Below, one piece after another: positions 1 to 4,542 of a stretch of DNA of 7,895 nt; within the stretch, counting starts at the first letter, position 1; each line of letters opens with the position of its first letter. A program made the position numbers and the translations under genes. The notes under the pieces are model-generated. The model made no database searches. It was not told where the DNA came from and saw only the letters and a program-made list of their open reading frames with translations. The stretch lies in NCBI GenBank assembly GCA_016217775.1, contig JACRGG010000081.1, positions 1-7,895 on the forward strand, read 5' to 3'. Origin of the DNA: Microcaldota archaeon. GTDB taxonomy: Archaea; Micrarchaeota; Micrarchaeia; Norongarragalinales; UBA97.

Positions 1-442
1 CTTCCTCAAAATCGCTTAAGTTGAATTCCCCGCGCTTGTCCGCCTCGACGATTTTCAGCTTGATTACGCCGAGTTTCTCCAGCCTCACCCACGGGAGGAG
101 GTTCGAGTGGTGCTCGATGTTAGTCGCAACTACGCTCGCGTTCTTGCGCCATTTCACCCCGAGCGCGACTAAGTTAATGGCTTCAGTAGCGTTTTTCGCG
201 CTTGAAAACTCCCCGCTTTTCGCGTTAAAAAACTTGGCGAGCTTTTCGTACACTAGTTCGTACTCCTCGCTTGCGCGCTTTGTCAGAAAATGCGCTCCGC
301 GGTGGATGTTCGCGCGGTACTCCAAGTAATACCCGTCGACCGCCTCTAGAACGGGTTTTGGGGTGAGGGTAGTCGCGGCGTTGTCGAAGTAAACGCATTT
401 TTTAACTAAAGGAAAGTCCTCGCGGATTTTTTCTACATTCAA
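1..442 (-). CDS. sufS: Cysteine desulfurase, SufS/NifS type (partial, N-terminal 147 residues)
   Basis: A PLP-dependent class V aminotransferase-fold enzyme that takes sulfur from L-cysteine, leaving alanine and an enzyme persulfide for Fe-S cluster assembly or tRNA thiolation in the cytoplasm. Visible family motifs: YFDNAATT at residues 18-25, ANIHRGAH at 44-51, NATEAINLVALG at 84-95 (cofactor phosphate region) and the signature EHHSNLLPW at 110-118, whose His stacks on the PLP ring in this family. The PLP lysine and catalytic cysteine lie beyond the left edge. No ATG opens this frame. I chose TTG at 442 because it gives the usual LNVEKIREDFP beginning and follows a TGGTTTT element at 445-451. 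Another TTG near 482 would add about 13 residues, and an in-frame TAG lies just above that. Confident on family; SufS versus the selenocysteine-lyase or CsdA-like relatives cannot be separated here. Confidence 0.93.
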   Translation of the reverse strand, partial: MNVEKIREDFPLVKKCVYFDNAATTLTPKPVLEAVDGYYLEYRANIHRGAHFLTKRASEEYELVYEKLAKFFNAKSGEFSSAKNATEAINLVALGVKWRKNASVVATNIEHHSNLLPWVRLEKLGVIKLKIVEADKRGEFNLSDFEE

Positions 443-517
443 GTAAAACCAGCCTTTTGCCGAATTAAACCCATAAAACAACTAATGGGGCTAATGCAAT
501 TATTTTGCCCCCCGTCG

Positions 518-526
518 TATTTAAAT
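518..526. promoter_or_regulatory. Shared TATA element between divergent genes
   Basis: The stretch TATTTAAAT reads as a perfect archaeal TATA box TTTAAATA on the minus strand (518-525), and as TATTTAAAT on the plus strand. About 26 nt downstream it predicts a minus-strand start near 495 for the cysteine desulfurase (leader about 50 nt). It also predicts a plus-strand start near 548 for the 562-903 gene (leader about 13 nt, still containing the AGTGGTTTT element). The minus reading is the better consensus match. Positions of transcription starts are inferred. Confidence 0.6.
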
Positions 527-561
527 CCGTTAATTGCGTGGTAATACAACAGTGGTTTTGA

Positions 562-903
562 GTGAATCCCACCAATATCGTCATTGGATTAGTCCTTATG
601 CTCGCAGTCGCAGTGATGATAATCAGCTTCGCGGGGGCGAATGCAAAAAACAAGGACTTTGAGTTCCCGACTCACCGTAATTTCTACAACATTGCGTACC
701 CCCAAGTTTGCTCGGATTACGACGGGATGGTCAAGGATTTTAACGCGCGCAAAAACGAGTTGGACGAAATGACTCTCGGCTACGACTTGGTAATCCAGTC
801 CCTCGGGTGGGGAAACCCATTGGGAGTCGAGCAAGTCCTCAACAAATCGAGTGAGTGCACGAAAACACTAAACGACCCGGCTAACATTAAAGCAGGAACT
901 TAA
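562..903 (+). CDS. Small secreted or membrane-anchored protein, unknown function
   Basis: 113 residues, family not recognised. Residues 6-24 form one strongly hydrophobic segment with no positive charges before it, followed by an AxA-like site (A26-N27-A28) that could be a signal peptidase cleavage point; otherwise the segment is a membrane anchor. The remainder, about 85 residues, is mixed charged with two cysteines (C50 and C99) that could form a disulfide outside the cell. The GTG start is supported by AGTGGTTTT at 551-559 and by a TATA element at 518-526 placing transcription start about 13 nt upstream. A conflicting minus-strand reading over the same DNA lacks such signals. The gene is divergent from the cysteine desulfurase and convergent with the Alba gene. 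No function is suggested. Confidence 0.7.
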   Translation: MNPTNIVIGLVLMLAVAVMIISFAGANAKNKDFEFPTHRNFYNIAYPQVCSDYDGMVKDFNARKNELDEMTLGYDLVIQSLGWGNPLGVEQVLNKSSECTKTLNDPANIKAGT

Positions 904-930
904 AAAATTTAGAAAACAAGAAAAAAAAAG
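902..930 (-). terminator. T-rich terminator of the Alba gene
   Basis: Read on the minus strand, a nine-T run (929-921) is followed by TTTT and a six-T run within 30 nt, starting 27 nt past the Alba stop codon. Archaeal RNA polymerase terminates on such oligo-T tracts without needing a hairpin. The convergent plus-strand gene has no equally clear terminator. Confidence 0.6.
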
Positions 931-956
931 GCTCTTTGCTACTTCCAACTAGACCC

Positions 957-1451
957 TCACTCTTTAGTCAACGGAATCAGTATCGCGGAAACCCTGTGGG
1001 TTTTCCCGTCCTCGGCGGTTAATTCCTCGGTAGTTATCTCAATGCGGCCTATTTGAAGGGTTGGAATGAACTTGTGCTTCACTAATTGAGTAACGTTAAC
1101 GCCAGTCACAATGCTGTTCCCGCGCGCCTTGACTACGACTTGCTTTTGCCCGTCGTTGAACTTCGCTACGACTGCAAACGCGTACACTAAAGGAGGCTTT
1201 TTTCCAATGAAGACAATATTACCCGGCTCCCTCCCTCCCGCTCGGCGTTCACTACTGCCTTCTTTCTTAACGAACTGCTTTCGCTCGCCCCCGGGTTTTT
1301 GAGAACGCGGTTGTTGGATTGAGTGCTCGCTTTGCTTAACTAAATGCCCGTGATGAGCAATCGGTTGAACGCCCTCGCGCCCAACTCCTTGCCCCATTGG
1401 CTGAACGCTTTGTTGAATAGGCTGTTCGCTTGGCTGCTCGTCTTGAATCAC
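957..1451 (-). CDS. alba: Alba-family nucleic-acid-binding protein with long Gln-rich N-terminal extension
   Basis: Alba proteins are dimeric archaeal chromatin and RNA-binding proteins. From a GTG start at 1451 the product is 164 residues. Residues 78-163 are a complete Alba domain: NIVFIGKKPPLVY with the paired lysines K84/K85 of the DNA-binding face, then AVVAKFNDG, VVVKARGNSI, and the closing ITTEELTAEDGKTHRVSAI strand region. The domain alone is about the usual length of Alba (90-100 residues), so residues 1-77 are extra. They hold 13 Gln in the first 60 residues, many Pro and Ser, then a basic Lys/Arg/Gly stretch (52-75), and look disordered. The frame stays open to an ATG at 1553. I prefer GTG because GGTGGTTTT sits three bases before it and a TATA-like box at 1521-1528 falls inside the longer reading. 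The family call is firm; the start is less so. Confidence 0.93.
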   Translation of the reverse strand: MIQDEQPSEQPIQQSVQPMGQGVGREGVQPIAHHGHLVKQSEHSIQQPRSQKPGGERKQFVKKEGSSERRAGGREPGNIVFIGKKPPLVYAFAVVAKFNDGQKQVVVKARGNSIVTGVNVTQLVKHKFIPTLQIGRIEITTEELTAEDGKTHRVSAILIPLTKE

Positions 1452-1454
1452 TTG

Positions 1455-1463
1455 AAAACCACC
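1455..1463 (-). promoter_or_regulatory. Ribosome binding site deciding the Alba start
   Basis: On the minus strand GGTGGTTTT lies three bases before GTG at 1451. GGTG pairs with the archaeal 16S 3' end and the following bases can extend it by wobble pairs. It resembles the element before several other starts in this window and supports GTG 1451 over ATG 1553. Confidence 0.5.
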
Positions 1464-1520
1464 CGGATTGGCATAATAGCGAGAATAAGTAATTAGGGGA
1501 AAGAAAATTAAAAATGACTG

Positions 1521-1528
1521 GTTTAAAT
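1521..1528 (-). promoter_or_regulatory. Probable TATA box of the Alba gene
   Basis: Minus-strand ATTTAAAC predicts a transcription start near 1498, about 47 nt before the GTG start. It would lie inside the coding region if the ATG at 1553 were used, which argues against that start. Confidence 0.45.
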
Positions 1529-1553
1529 CTCTAAAGGGGGTTTGGAAAAACAT

Positions 1554-1645
1554 TTCGCCCAGGCTATCTAATTCAACTATGTTTTCTCTGGGCGAATTGT
1601 TTTTGGGCAGCCCAAGGGAACTAAGGGGGAGTTCTCCCCCTTGGG
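1554..1645. repeat. Cluster of inverted repeats with alternative pairings
   Basis: Non-coding stretch between the terminator of the 1711-2565 gene and the Alba promoter. It contains TTCGCCCAG (1554-1562) pairing perfectly with CTGGGCGAA (1588-1596), and the near-palindrome TTGGGCAGCCCAA just before 1616. It also contains AAGGGGGAG (1623-1631) facing CTCCCCCTT (1634-1642). In addition CCCAAGGG (1611-1618) can pair with CCCTTGGG (1638-1645), which excludes the previous hairpin. Neither strand matches a tRNA, and I see no C/D box motifs. It could be a small structured RNA, protein-binding DNA or a remnant of a mobile repeat; the sequence alone does not decide. Confidence 0.55.
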
Positions 1646-1652
1646 TCGCTTA

Positions 1653-1694
1653 TTAAAACAAAGAAAAAGAGAAAAAGAAGAAAAATAAAAAAAA
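1653..1694 (-). terminator. T-rich terminator of the 1711-2565 gene
   Basis: On the minus strand this is an almost pure pyrimidine run dominated by T (T8, T5, T5, T5 and T4 tracts separated by C, A or G), beginning 17 nt after the TAA stop at 1711. It is typical of archaeal oligo-T termination. Confidence 0.6.
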
Positions 1695-1710
1695 TGCGGA
1701 ATGAATTAAC

Positions 1711-2565
1711 TTATCCCTTGCCGCCTTTTAGGTACAATAGCGTGCTCAAGAACATTTGCAGCCCGTTGCCGTCCTTAGCCGACTTTGCCGGGTCGTAGCC
1801 GAAGTACATCGTCTTCCCGCCGAACAGCCCGCTGCTCTCCACTATCGCGTAAGTCGACGGGCTGGTCACCCTGCCCGAGTACGACTCGTCGATTATGGCC
1901 AGCACGTTCGCGTTTCCCTTCGGGGTCACTCGGGTAGTCCTAGAGTCAGAGAAGGCAAAGTTTTTTTGGCCGAGGCTGAATATCTTGTGGTCGAAGAGAA
2001 CTATCTTCAGCTTGCCGGAAATCGGCGCGGTCGTAATCTCCTCGCGCTCGTGGGACACTCCGCCTACTATTACCGGCAGGACGTCGCCAAGGGAATCGAT
2101 TCCAACCTCCCAGCCTAGAACGGTCCGGTCGTCGGTCATCGTAGTGCAAGCGTCTTGAATCACTATCAGCTTCCCGCCCGCCTTTATTCGGTCGGCAATG
2201 ACTTTGCGCGCGCTTCTGTCGCAAGCAGTGTTTCGGTCGTCGGCCTGCAATAATATTACGTCAAAGCTCTTTAAGCTCCCCGCGTAAATACTGCGCTGGT
2301 CCAAGCTTCCAACGTACACTATTCCCGCGCTGCGGTACTGGTCAGAACGCAGGACTTCCTCCATCGAGGCGCTGGGCCTTCCAATAATGGCTACGGTAAT
2401 GCTTGGAGCCGGGAATATCGAGTTTAATACGGGCACCGAACTAAAGTCCACGACGCCGAATTTTCCTGCGATGAACACCGCCAGGATTACAATCAAAATT
2501 ATTGGTATTGCACTCTCGGCGTGCATTCCGCTCCCGCCGCCGTAACCTTGTCCTCGTTTCTTCAT
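1711..2565 (-). CDS. Membrane-anchored protein with glutamine-amidotransferase-like (ThuA-type) fold, function unknown
   Basis: 284 residues. A short Gly-rich basic N-terminus (1-18) precedes one transmembrane helix (about 19-34), then an alpha/beta domain probably facing outward. Pattern: strand SITVAIIGRP (55-64), FDVILLQADD (101-110), a helix leading to KAGGKLIVIQDAC (128-140), NVLAIIDES (220-228) and a C-terminal KTMYFGYDP (251-259) followed by a helix. This order of strands, including the 'GGKLIVI' and 'G..YFGYDP' turns, is that of GATase1-like/ThuA-like domains. I do not see a convincing GxCxG nucleophile elbow: C140 lies in DACTT. A sugar- or ligand-binding rather than amidotransferase role is therefore likelier. 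ATG at 2565 follows GTGGTGTT two bases upstream and a good TATA box. Family assignment is by pattern only. Confidence 0.75.
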   Translation of the reverse strand: MKKRGQGYGGGSGMHAESAIPIILIVILAVFIAGKFGVVDFSSVPVLNSIFPAPSITVAIIGRPSASMEEVLRSDQYRSAGIVYVGSLDQRSIYAGSLKSFDVILLQADDRNTACDRSARKVIADRIKAGGKLIVIQDACTTMTDDRTVLGWEVGIDSLGDVLPVIVGGVSHEREEITTAPISGKLKIVLFDHKIFSLGQKNFAFSDSRTTRVTPKGNANVLAIIDESYSGRVTSPSTYAIVESSGLFGGKTMYFGYDPAKSAKDGNGLQMFLSTLLYLKGGKG

Positions 2566-2622
2566 TTAACACCACTCCATTAAACTTGGGTAAACTGTTA
2601 ACTAAATAAGAGTCGGGCGTGG

Positions 2623-2630
2623 TTTATAAA
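2623..2630 (-). promoter_or_regulatory. TATA box of the 1711-2565 gene
   Basis: Palindromic TTTATAAA, predicting a minus-strand transcription start near 2600 and a leader of about 35 nt before ATG 2565. This supports independent transcription from the upstream eL40 gene. Confidence 0.55.
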
Positions 2631-2676
2631 CATTTTTAGGGAGGTAGAAATAGCGCTATAAACTGCTTGAAGCGGT

Positions 2677-2708
2677 AAAAACCGGTTGAAAAACGAGGGG
2701 AGGAAAAA
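2677..2708 (-). terminator. Probable oligo-T terminator of the eL40 gene
   Basis: Three minus-strand T5 tracts (2708-2704, 2693-2689, 2681-2677) start 17 nt after the eL40 stop codon. They are weaker than the other terminators in this window, so some read-through toward the next gene is possible. Confidence 0.4.
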
Positions 2709-2725
2709 GCGGGTTAAACTCGCGC

Positions 2726-2878
2726 TCAGGCTTTTTCCTTTCTTCGCGCCCGCTTGTTGCGCAAGTGAGTGTAACTGCACTTTCGGCACTTCAACGCGTT
2801 TTTGGAGTTTCTAGACTTGCACTTTAAGCAAACCTTCACTCCAAGCAACTGCCTCTCTGCCAAAGGAAACTTCGCCAT
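2726..2878 (-). CDS. rpl40e: Large-subunit ribosomal protein eL40
   Basis: A 50-residue protein. MAKFPLAERQ, a zinc-ribbon-type cysteine pair VCLKCK (C17, C20) and a second pair KCRKC (C31, C34), then the basic tail KRARRKEKA, are the hallmarks of archaeal eL40 (L40e). In eukaryotes the same domain is fused to ubiquitin; archaea encode it alone at about this length. The four cysteines should bind one zinc ion. It sits on the large ribosomal subunit near the GTPase-associated region. ATG at 2878 begins with the family's standard MAKFP and is preceded by TGGTTTT at 2881-2887. All four ligands are intact. The neighbours are not ribosomal, so it appears to be a single-gene unit with its own promoter. 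Confidence 0.93.
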   Translation of the reverse strand: MAKFPLAERQLLGVKVCLKCKSRNSKNALKCRKCSYTHLRNKRARRKEKA

Positions 2879-2938
2879 ACAAAACCAACTCGAATTAAGC
2901 CAAAGAAATTACTTAAAACAAAAGAACTAAACGATTAC

Positions 2939-2947
2939 TAAATATAA
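2939..2947 (-). promoter_or_regulatory. TATA box of the eL40 gene
   Basis: Minus-strand TTATATTTA predicts transcription start near 2917 and a leader of about 39 nt that includes the TGGTTTT element. It is one half of the divergent 229-nt intergenic region shared with the ATPase gene. Confidence 0.5.
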
Positions 2948-3027
2948 GAATGAATCGAGAGGTTTTTAACCCCTTTGGGGATTCGCGCGCAAAACAAAAG
3001 CCCCGCCCTGCAAGCGTTTGAAATGCG

Positions 3028-3076
3028 GAATCTATGCGGGTTATCAGACCGCACAAACCCCGATTCTATGCGGGTT
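3028..3076. repeat. Direct repeats abutting the ATPase promoter (possible operator)
   Basis: GAATCTATGCGGGTT (3028-3042) and GATTCTATGCGGGTT (3062-3076) match at 14 of 15 positions and are spaced 34 bp start to start, about three helical turns. The second copy ends one base before the TATA box at 3078, where TFB contacts the BRE. Within the pair, TGCGG (3035-3039) also pairs with CCGCA (3049-3053), and AACCC (3056-3060) with GGGTT (3072-3076). A regulator bound here could block or assist initiation of the ATPase gene. Function is inferred from position only. Confidence 0.5.
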
Positions 3077-3077
3077 G

Positions 3078-3085
3078 TTTATAAA
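3078..3085 (+). promoter_or_regulatory. TATA box of the ATPase gene, leaderless type
   Basis: TTTATAAA is centred about 26 nt before ATG 3108, so transcription should begin at or next to the start codon. No Shine-Dalgarno-like sequence precedes this ATG, in contrast to most genes in the window. Both facts fit a leaderless mRNA. Confidence 0.6.
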
Positions 3086-3107
3086 GGCGTGAGTCTAATA
3101 ATATTGT

Positions 3108-4325
3108 ATGGATTTTGAAACGCTGTTATTCCAAAACCCGCGCTGGGCTGGGAAAGGCGAGTTGCTGCCTGGGTTTAAGCGCCGCTTGTTTGCCCCGTTA
3201 TTGAAGAATATGGGCAATAAGCTCATCTTGTCCGTAACCGGCTTAAGGAGAGTCGGCAAAAGCATCCTATTAAAGCAATTGGCGGATGAACTCGTGGGAA
3301 ATGGAGTAAATCCGCGCGAAATAATGTACTTTAGTTTCGACAACAGCCCGGGCGAGCCGTCTGAAGCGGTAATGGAGTGGGCGAAAAAATTCTCGCTTGA
3401 CTACCGCAACAAGAGGCTCTACGTTTTCCTCGACGAGATAGAAAAAGTCGGCAACTGGGGGGAGAAGCTCAAGTTATTGTACGACAATACGCAGATAAAA
3501 TTCATCATATCCGGCTCCGCCTCGATGCTAGTCCGCAAGGGAAGCGAGAGCCTCGCGGGGAGAATCCTCGAGCACAAGCTCGACCCGCTTTCTTTTGACG
3601 AATACGCGCAAATGAGGGGAATACGCCCCGAGGGCGTCGAGTGGCCGCTTTACGAAGAGTACCTCCACAAGCAGTTTCCGGAGCTTGCGGCAACCGACGT
3701 GGAGCCCTCGGATTACGTGAGGTCGATAGCGGATAAGGTGATTTGCGAAGACCTCCCGAAATTATACGACGCTGTTTCAAGGGAGGTTGGCGAGAAAATA
3801 TTCCGCATCATCGCGCGCAGCCCCGGCCAAATAATCGAGTCGAGCGACATTGCAAAAGACCTCGGCGTCAACCGCGAGAGTGCATCAAAGTACCTTGACG
3901 CGCTGGCCAGCTCGTACTTGGTGAGGAAAGTATACAACTACGCGGGCAACACGCGGAAAAGCGAGCGCTCGGCAAAAAAATACTACCCGTACTGCGCGAA
4001 CTTATGCGATTATATGCTCCCGGTGCCCGTCGAGTTTTCGCTTATTGCAGAAACGGATGTTGCGTTTCAGCTCAACGCAGAGTACTTCTCGCGCGATGGA
4101 AGAAACGAGATAGACTTCATAGTCGGCAGAAACCTCGACGCGGGGGTTGAAGTGAAGATGAGGAAAACCATTGACGCGCAAGACGCGAAGGGGCTCCTCA
4201 ACACAAGGCTTAAGCTCAAGCGCAGGAGCATAATCGGGTTTCCGCACTCAAAAAAAGACATTCCAAAAGGAATAAGCTTCGTCGAGCTTCAAAACACGGC
4301 TAAAGAAATCAATCCCATTTCTTAA
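3108..4325 (+). CDS. AAA_14/DUF4143-type ATPase
   Basis: 405 residues, full length for the family. Order of parts: an N-terminal segment ending LLPGFKRRLF; a P-loop ATPase with Walker A GLRRVGKS (45-52), Walker B YVFLDE (105-110), a sensor-like strand FIISGSAS (132-139) and SLAGRILEHKLDPLSFDEY (148-166), the conserved arginine-bearing segment of this family; a winged-helix-like region (about 228-275, with DIAKDLGVNRESASKYLDAL); and a C-terminal PD-(D/E)XK-like core with NEID (333-336) and GVEVK (346-350). Such stand-alone ATPases are common in archaea and bacteria. Their role is poorly known; DNA-related and toxin-like or mobile functions have been suggested. The Walker A and B residues and the E...D...EVK pattern are intact, so it is likely an active ATPase; nuclease activity is uncertain. 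It is the only leaderless-looking gene here and has private repeats upstream, compatible with acquisition, but base composition does not stand out. Confidence 0.9.
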   Translation: MDFETLLFQNPRWAGKGELLPGFKRRLFAPLLKNMGNKLILSVTGLRRVGKSILLKQLADELVGNGVNPREIMYFSFDNSPGEPSEAVMEWAKKFSLDYRNKRLYVFLDEIEKVGNWGEKLKLLYDNTQIKFIISGSASMLVRKGSESLAGRILEHKLDPLSFDEYAQMRGIRPEGVEWPLYEEYLHKQFPELAATDVEPSDYVRSIADKVICEDLPKLYDAVSREVGEKIFRIIARSPGQIIESSDIAKDLGVNRESASKYLDALASSYLVRKVYNYAGNTRKSERSAKKYYPYCANLCDYMLPVPVEFSLIAETDVAFQLNAEYFSRDGRNEIDFIVGRNLDAGVEVKMRKTIDAQDAKGLLNTRLKLKRRSIIGFPHSKKDIPKGISFVELQNTAKEINPIS

Positions 4326-4337
4326 AAAAACCCATCC

Positions 4338-4363
4338 AAAAGAAAAAAAAAAGAAAAACAAAA
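4338..4363 (-). terminator. Poly-T terminator of tRNA-Thr
   Basis: Directly after the tRNA discriminator base, the minus strand carries T5, T5, a ten-T run and T4 broken by single G or C bases. This is a strong archaeal terminator, lying in the gap between the convergent ATPase gene and the tRNA. Confidence 0.65.
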
Positions 4364-4465
4364 AGCCCCCGGCGAGAATTGAACTCGCGACCTGCTGCTT
4401 TCCTGCAGTTTCTTCTTTTTCCACTAGGTTACAAGGCAGCCGCTCTACCACTGAGCCACAGGGGC
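4364..4465 (-). tRNA. tRNA-Thr(UGU), intron-containing, no encoded CCA
   Basis: The exons fold into a complete cloverleaf: acceptor GCCCCTG with CGGGGGC (one U-G pair), D arm GCTC-AGTGGTA-GAGC, anticodon stem GCTGC with GCAGC around loop CTTGTAA, five-base variable loop, and T arm GCGAG-TTCAATT-CTCGC. The anticodon TGT (plus-strand positions 4431-4433) reads threonine ACA and, by wobble, other ACN codons. Position 73 is U, as in many archaeal threonine tRNAs. CCA is absent and must be added enzymatically. Exon 1 is 4465-4430 and exon 2 is 4399-4364, with a 30-nt intron between. Any protein reading over this DNA on the same strand is spurious. Confidence 0.95.
4400..4429 (-). other. tRNA intron at canonical position 37/38
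   Basis: The 30-nt purine-rich insert follows A37. A bulge-helix-bulge can be drawn: loop bases CTTG (32-35) pair with CAGG near the intron's 3' end through four base pairs including one G-U. The three bases AAA form the 3' bulge with the cut before A38, and TAA (36 to first intron base) forms the 5' bulge. The inner helix is weak (TAGT with ACTG), leaving two extra unpaired C on the 5' side, so the motif is slightly relaxed. Removal needs archaeal tRNA splicing endonuclease and the RtcB ligase. Confidence 0.85.
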
Positions 4466-4500
4466 GATTAAAGCCAATTGACAATACTGTGGGGAAACGA

Positions 4501-4511
4501 GTTTTAAAAAA
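4501..4511 (-). promoter_or_regulatory. TATA-like promoter of tRNA-Thr
   Basis: Minus-strand TTTTTTAAAAC is centred about 41 nt before the mature tRNA 5' end, giving a predicted 5' leader of about 15 nt for RNase P removal. The T6 run also follows the stop of the upstream 4543-5814 gene and may act as its weak terminator. Confidence 0.45.
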
Positions 4512-4542
4512 CGAGGTTTTGGGCAACGGGGCTGAAAGCAAT

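Noticed and set aside
1111..1302. Plus-strand reading inside the Alba gene
   Set aside because: It lies entirely opposite an unmistakable Alba domain and its extension.
1452..1553. Upstream extension of the Alba frame to ATG 1553
   Set aside because: The extra 34 residues are a Phe-rich hydrophobic stretch overlapping a TATA-like box; the GTG at 1451 has a good ribosome-binding element. The longer form is kept as a possibility only.
2507..2565. Class III (pilin-like) signal peptide at the start of the 1711-2565 protein
   Set aside because: KRGQ and a hydrophobic stretch are present, but the Glu expected at +5 after the cleavage Gly is missing; the nearest Glu (E17) is out of register.
2598..2789. 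63-residue minus-strand reading overlapping eL40
   Set aside because: It is a different frame that overlaps the end of the clearly identified eL40 gene and the following promoter.
2956..3010. CCCC-TTT-GGGG hairpin-like palindrome and GC-rich stretch in the eL40/ATPase gap
   Set aside because: The stem is only four base pairs, no transcript should pass it given the two divergent TATA boxes, and no RNA family is recognisable.
1692..3031. AAATGCGGAAT at 1692-1702 and again at 3021-3031
   Set aside because: A single 11-base coincidence in unrelated contexts (after a terminator and before a promoter), with no further shared flanks.
4248..4541. 97-residue minus-strand reading across the tRNA region
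   Set aside because: It covers the whole tRNA-Thr and its intron as well as poly-A/T spacers, and its translation is low-complexity (runs of Phe). It is not a gene.
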